Source of the DNA: an uncultured Mycoplasmatota bacterium
GTDB lineage: Bacteria; Bacillota_I; Bacilli_A; RF39; UBA660
Direction of reading: 5' to 3'
DNA: 64,000 nucleotides
Assembly (NCBI GenBank): GCA_900552335.1
Contig: URZL01000001.1
Span: 1 to 64,000, forward strand
The position numbers and the translations under genes are program-made. Of this stretch, positions 60,936-64,000 are shown piece by piece (within the stretch, counting starts at the first letter, position 1; every line of letters starts with the position of its first letter). The notes beneath the pieces were generated by a model that worked only from the letters and a program-made list of their open reading frames with translations, searched no databases and was not told the DNA's origin.

Positions 60936-63003
60936 TTTAAATGAAAAACAAAAGGAAGCTGTAAAAGAAACAGAAGGTGCGGTTTTAGTACTAGCCGGTG
61001 CTGGAAGTGGTAAAACAAAAGTCCTTACAACAAGGGTAGCTTATTTAATCAATGAAAAAGGGGTTAATCCTAGAAACATTTTAGCCATCACTTTTACCAA
61101 TAAAGCGGCAACTGAAATGAAAGAAAGAATTTCTAAAATGGTGGAGAATTCAAATAAAATTCAAATTTCTACTTATCATTCCTTAGGACTTCTATTTATC
61201 AGAGAAAATTGTGAAAAATTAAATTATCAATCTAATTTTACAATTTTAGATAGTGAAGATGTCTTAACATTAATTAAAAAAATAATGAAAGAAAAAGGAA
61301 TAGATGATAAAGCCTTTAATCCAAGAGCTATTAGAAATGCTATAAGTTCCGCTAAAAACGAATTGATAGACGCAAAATCATATGAAAAATATGCTCTAAC
61401 AGAATTTGAAAAAAAGGTATATGAAGTGTATTTAAATTACGAAAAGAGACTAAAATTAGGAAATTCTTTAGACTTTGATGATTTATTGATGTTACCGATT
61501 ATTTTATTTAAAAATAATCCTGATATCCTATCAAAATATCAAGATAGATTTGAATATATCTTAATTGATGAGTATCAAGATACCAATTATGCTCAATATA
61601 TGTTATCTAAATTATTAAGTGCGAAATATAAAAATATTTTTGTGGTAGGTGATATTGATCAAAGTATTTATGCTTTTAGGGGCGCCAATTACAAGAATAT
61701 ACTAAATTTTGAAAAAGATTATCCAAATAATAAAACAATTTTATTAGAAGAAAATTATCGTTCTACGAAATGCATTTTAAATGTAGCAAATGATATTATT
61801 AAAAATAATAAACAAAGAAAAGAAAAAAATCTATGGACTCAAAATAATGATGGTGAAAAAATAACATATCATAAAGCAGAAAATGAAAAAGATGAAGCAA
61901 ATTATGTTAAAAATGAAATTCAAAAACTGATTGATAATGGAGTAGAAAAAAGTAATATTGCTGTACTATATCGTACGAATGCACAATCTCGTATCATAGA
62001 AGAAGAACTATTACATCATAATATTCCTTATAAAGTGGTAGGAAGTTTTTATTTCTATAATAGAAAAGAAATTAAAGATTTAATATCTTATTTAAAATTA
62101 ATTTATAATCCACATGATGATATTAGTTTACTTCGTATTATTAATACTCCTAAAAGAGGAATTGGTTTAAAAACAATTGAAAATTTGACACTAAAAGCAA
62201 TTAGTGAAAATAAATCGATTTATGAAGCAATTGATAGTGGAAAAGAATTACAATTTAAAAATATTATAGAAAAAATTAAGCAAAAACAAGAAGAATTATC
62301 CCTAACAGAATTGATTGATTACATTTTAAATGAAACAGGTTTAAAACAAGAATTAGAAAACGAAAAAACGATAGAAGCTGAAATAAGACTAGAAAACTTA
62401 AATGAATTTAAAACAGTAGCTAGAAATTTTGAAGATAAATATGGTATCATATCATTAGATGAATTTTTGGATTCTATTAGTTTAGTATCAGATATAGAAG
62501 AACATAAAGATAATAAAGATGTTATTACTTTAATGACAATTCATTCCGCAAAAGGACTAGAATTTGACTATGTTTTCTTAATGGGGATGGAAGAAACTCT
62601 TTTCCCACACCGTAATTCATTATTAGATAGTGAACAAATAGAAGAAGAAAGACGTTTATGCTATGTAGCAGTAACTAGAGCAAAGAAGAAATTGTATTTA
62701 ACAAATGCTAGAAAAAGAATGATTTTTGGGGATATTAGTTATAATCCTCCAAGTCGATTCATCAATGAAATCAATGAAGAATACTTAGAAAAAGAAGAAA
62801 CAAATGCTCCAAAAACGTTTGATAAAAAACAAGTGATTAATAAAAATGAAGAATATCAAATTGGTGAAAAAATTTGTCATGATAAATATGGAGAGGGAAT
62901 TATTATCAGTATGGATTCTAAAATTCTTACGGTAGCTTTTCCACATCCACATGGCATTCAAAAATTAATAAAAGGACATATTTCCATTAGAAAGGTTGAT
63001 TAA
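60925..63003 (+). CDS. pcrA: ATP-dependent DNA helicase PcrA/UvrD
   Basis: This 692-residue superfamily 1A helicase has LNEKQKEAV (Q motif), Walker A AGAGSGKT, TFTNKAATEMKERI, motif II IDEYQDTN, GDIDQSIYAFRGA, motif IV YRTNAQSR, motif V IHSAKGLEFD and motif VI VAVTRAKKKLYL, and a Tudor-like C-terminal tail (about 635-692). It unwinds DNA in repair and in resolving replication-transcription conflicts. ATG 60925 gives the family's usual start (MLDNLNEKQKEAV); earlier in-frame ATGs lie inside the Fic gene. It is followed by ligA, a common pairing. Confidence 0.96.
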   Translation: MLDNLNEKQKEAVKETEGAVLVLAGAGSGKTKVLTTRVAYLINEKGVNPRNILAITFTNKAATEMKERISKMVENSNKIQISTYHSLGLLFIRENCEKLNYQSNFTILDSEDVLTLIKKIMKEKGIDDKAFNPRAIRNAISSAKNELIDAKSYEKYALTEFEKKVYEVYLNYEKRLKLGNSLDFDDLLMLPIILFKNNPDILSKYQDRFEYILIDEYQDTNYAQYMLSKLLSAKYKNIFVVGDIDQSIYAFRGANYKNILNFEKDYPNNKTILLEENYRSTKCILNVANDIIKNNKQRKEKNLWTQNNDGEKITYHKAENEKDEANYVKNEIQKLIDNGVEKSNIAVLYRTNAQSRIIEEELLHHNIPYKVVGSFYFYNRKEIKDLISYLKLIYNPHDDISLLRIINTPKRGIGLKTIENLTLKAISENKSIYEAIDSGKELQFKNIIEKIKQKQEELSLTELIDYILNETGLKQELENEKTIEAEIRLENLNEFKTVARNFEDKYGIISLDEFLDSISLVSDIEEHKDNKDVITLMTIHSAKGLEFDYVFLMGMEETLFPHRNSLLDSEQIEEERRLCYVAVTRAKKKLYLTNARKRMIFGDISYNPPSRFINEINEEYLEKEETNAPKTFDKKQVINKNEEYQIGEKICHDKYGEGIIISMDSKILTVAFPHPHGIQKLIKGHISIRKVD

Positions 63004-63004
63004 A

Positions 63005-64000
<996 letters not shown>

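Overview
This window is a very AT-rich, gene-dense stretch from a low-GC Gram-positive bacterium (Bacillota). A GerA-type germinant receptor, a CotY/CotZ-like coat protein and a BclA-like collagen repeat protein indicate a spore former. RNase J, AddAB, ScpAB, PopT (DUF368), a TagGH-like exporter and sortase-anchored proteins fit the same assignment. The finer lineage cannot be fixed from the sequence; gut-type Bacilli or Erysipelotrichia-like or Clostridia-like lineages are all plausible. TGA is used as a stop and TGG as Trp, so the standard bacterial code applies. No CRISPR array, rRNA, intact insertion sequence or integrase was seen.

Layout. 0-5 kb: 3' end of tRNA-Pro, a lone MvaI/BcnI-type restriction endonuclease, a PdaC-like deacetylase, lactate dehydrogenase and two membrane or thioredoxin-like proteins. 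5-13 kb: a compact AddB/AddA pair, a ferredoxin, an acidic membrane protein, then a type IV prepilin-like protein with an adhesin-like tail, preceded by a run of ten G inside a hairpin-rich leader. 13-17 kb: a germinant receptor operon (A-C-B order, minus strand). 17-26.6 kb: a surface polysaccharide cluster (polymerase-like protein, several GT2 enzymes, ABC exporter) ending in a GtrA / GT-C / GtrB three-component glycosylation set. 26.7-30.4 kb: a cofactor-independent phosphoglycerate mutase fused in frame to a membrane segment and an ectodomain, followed by a secreted phosphodiester glycosidase. 30.5-36.3 kb: RNase J, RlmCD and a small segment with an acyltransferase-like gene, bounded by a second copy of the 3' end of rlmCD, which looks like an old integration scar. 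36.3-45 kb: surface and spore proteins (collagen-like protein, thioester adhesin with a dedicated sortase, pilin-like membrane protein, PopT, CotZ-like protein). 45-50 kb: ScpAB, tRNA-Leu, an EamA transporter, a P-loop kinase and an MFS protein. 50-64 kb: a transglutaminase-like protein, MutY, patatin, LysM, thioredoxin-like lipoprotein, ClpC-like AAA+, TrmL, Alg14/Alg13-type transferase pair, VbhA-like/Fic pair, PcrA, a 52-residue membrane protein and the start of LigA.

How the parts work together. Much of the window concerns the cell and spore surface: polymer synthesis and export, lipid-carrier recycling (PopT), decoration outside the membrane (GtrA/GT-C/GtrB) and covalent anchoring (sortase). 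A recurring extracytoplasmic module ending in a G-x-GT-xx-(D/N)-PY motif occurs in the phosphoglycerate mutase fusion (twice) and in a pilin-like membrane protein; a related RPVI-type module survives in a decayed gene. Genes are packed tightly, and many intrinsic terminators begin inside the stop codon of the gene they end.

The observations most worth a second look are the mutase-membrane-ectodomain fusion (which depends on an A7 tract), the G10 tract ahead of the prepilin-adhesin, the att-like duplication of the rlmCD 3' end, and the VbhA-like protein that lacks the expected inhibitory glutamate.
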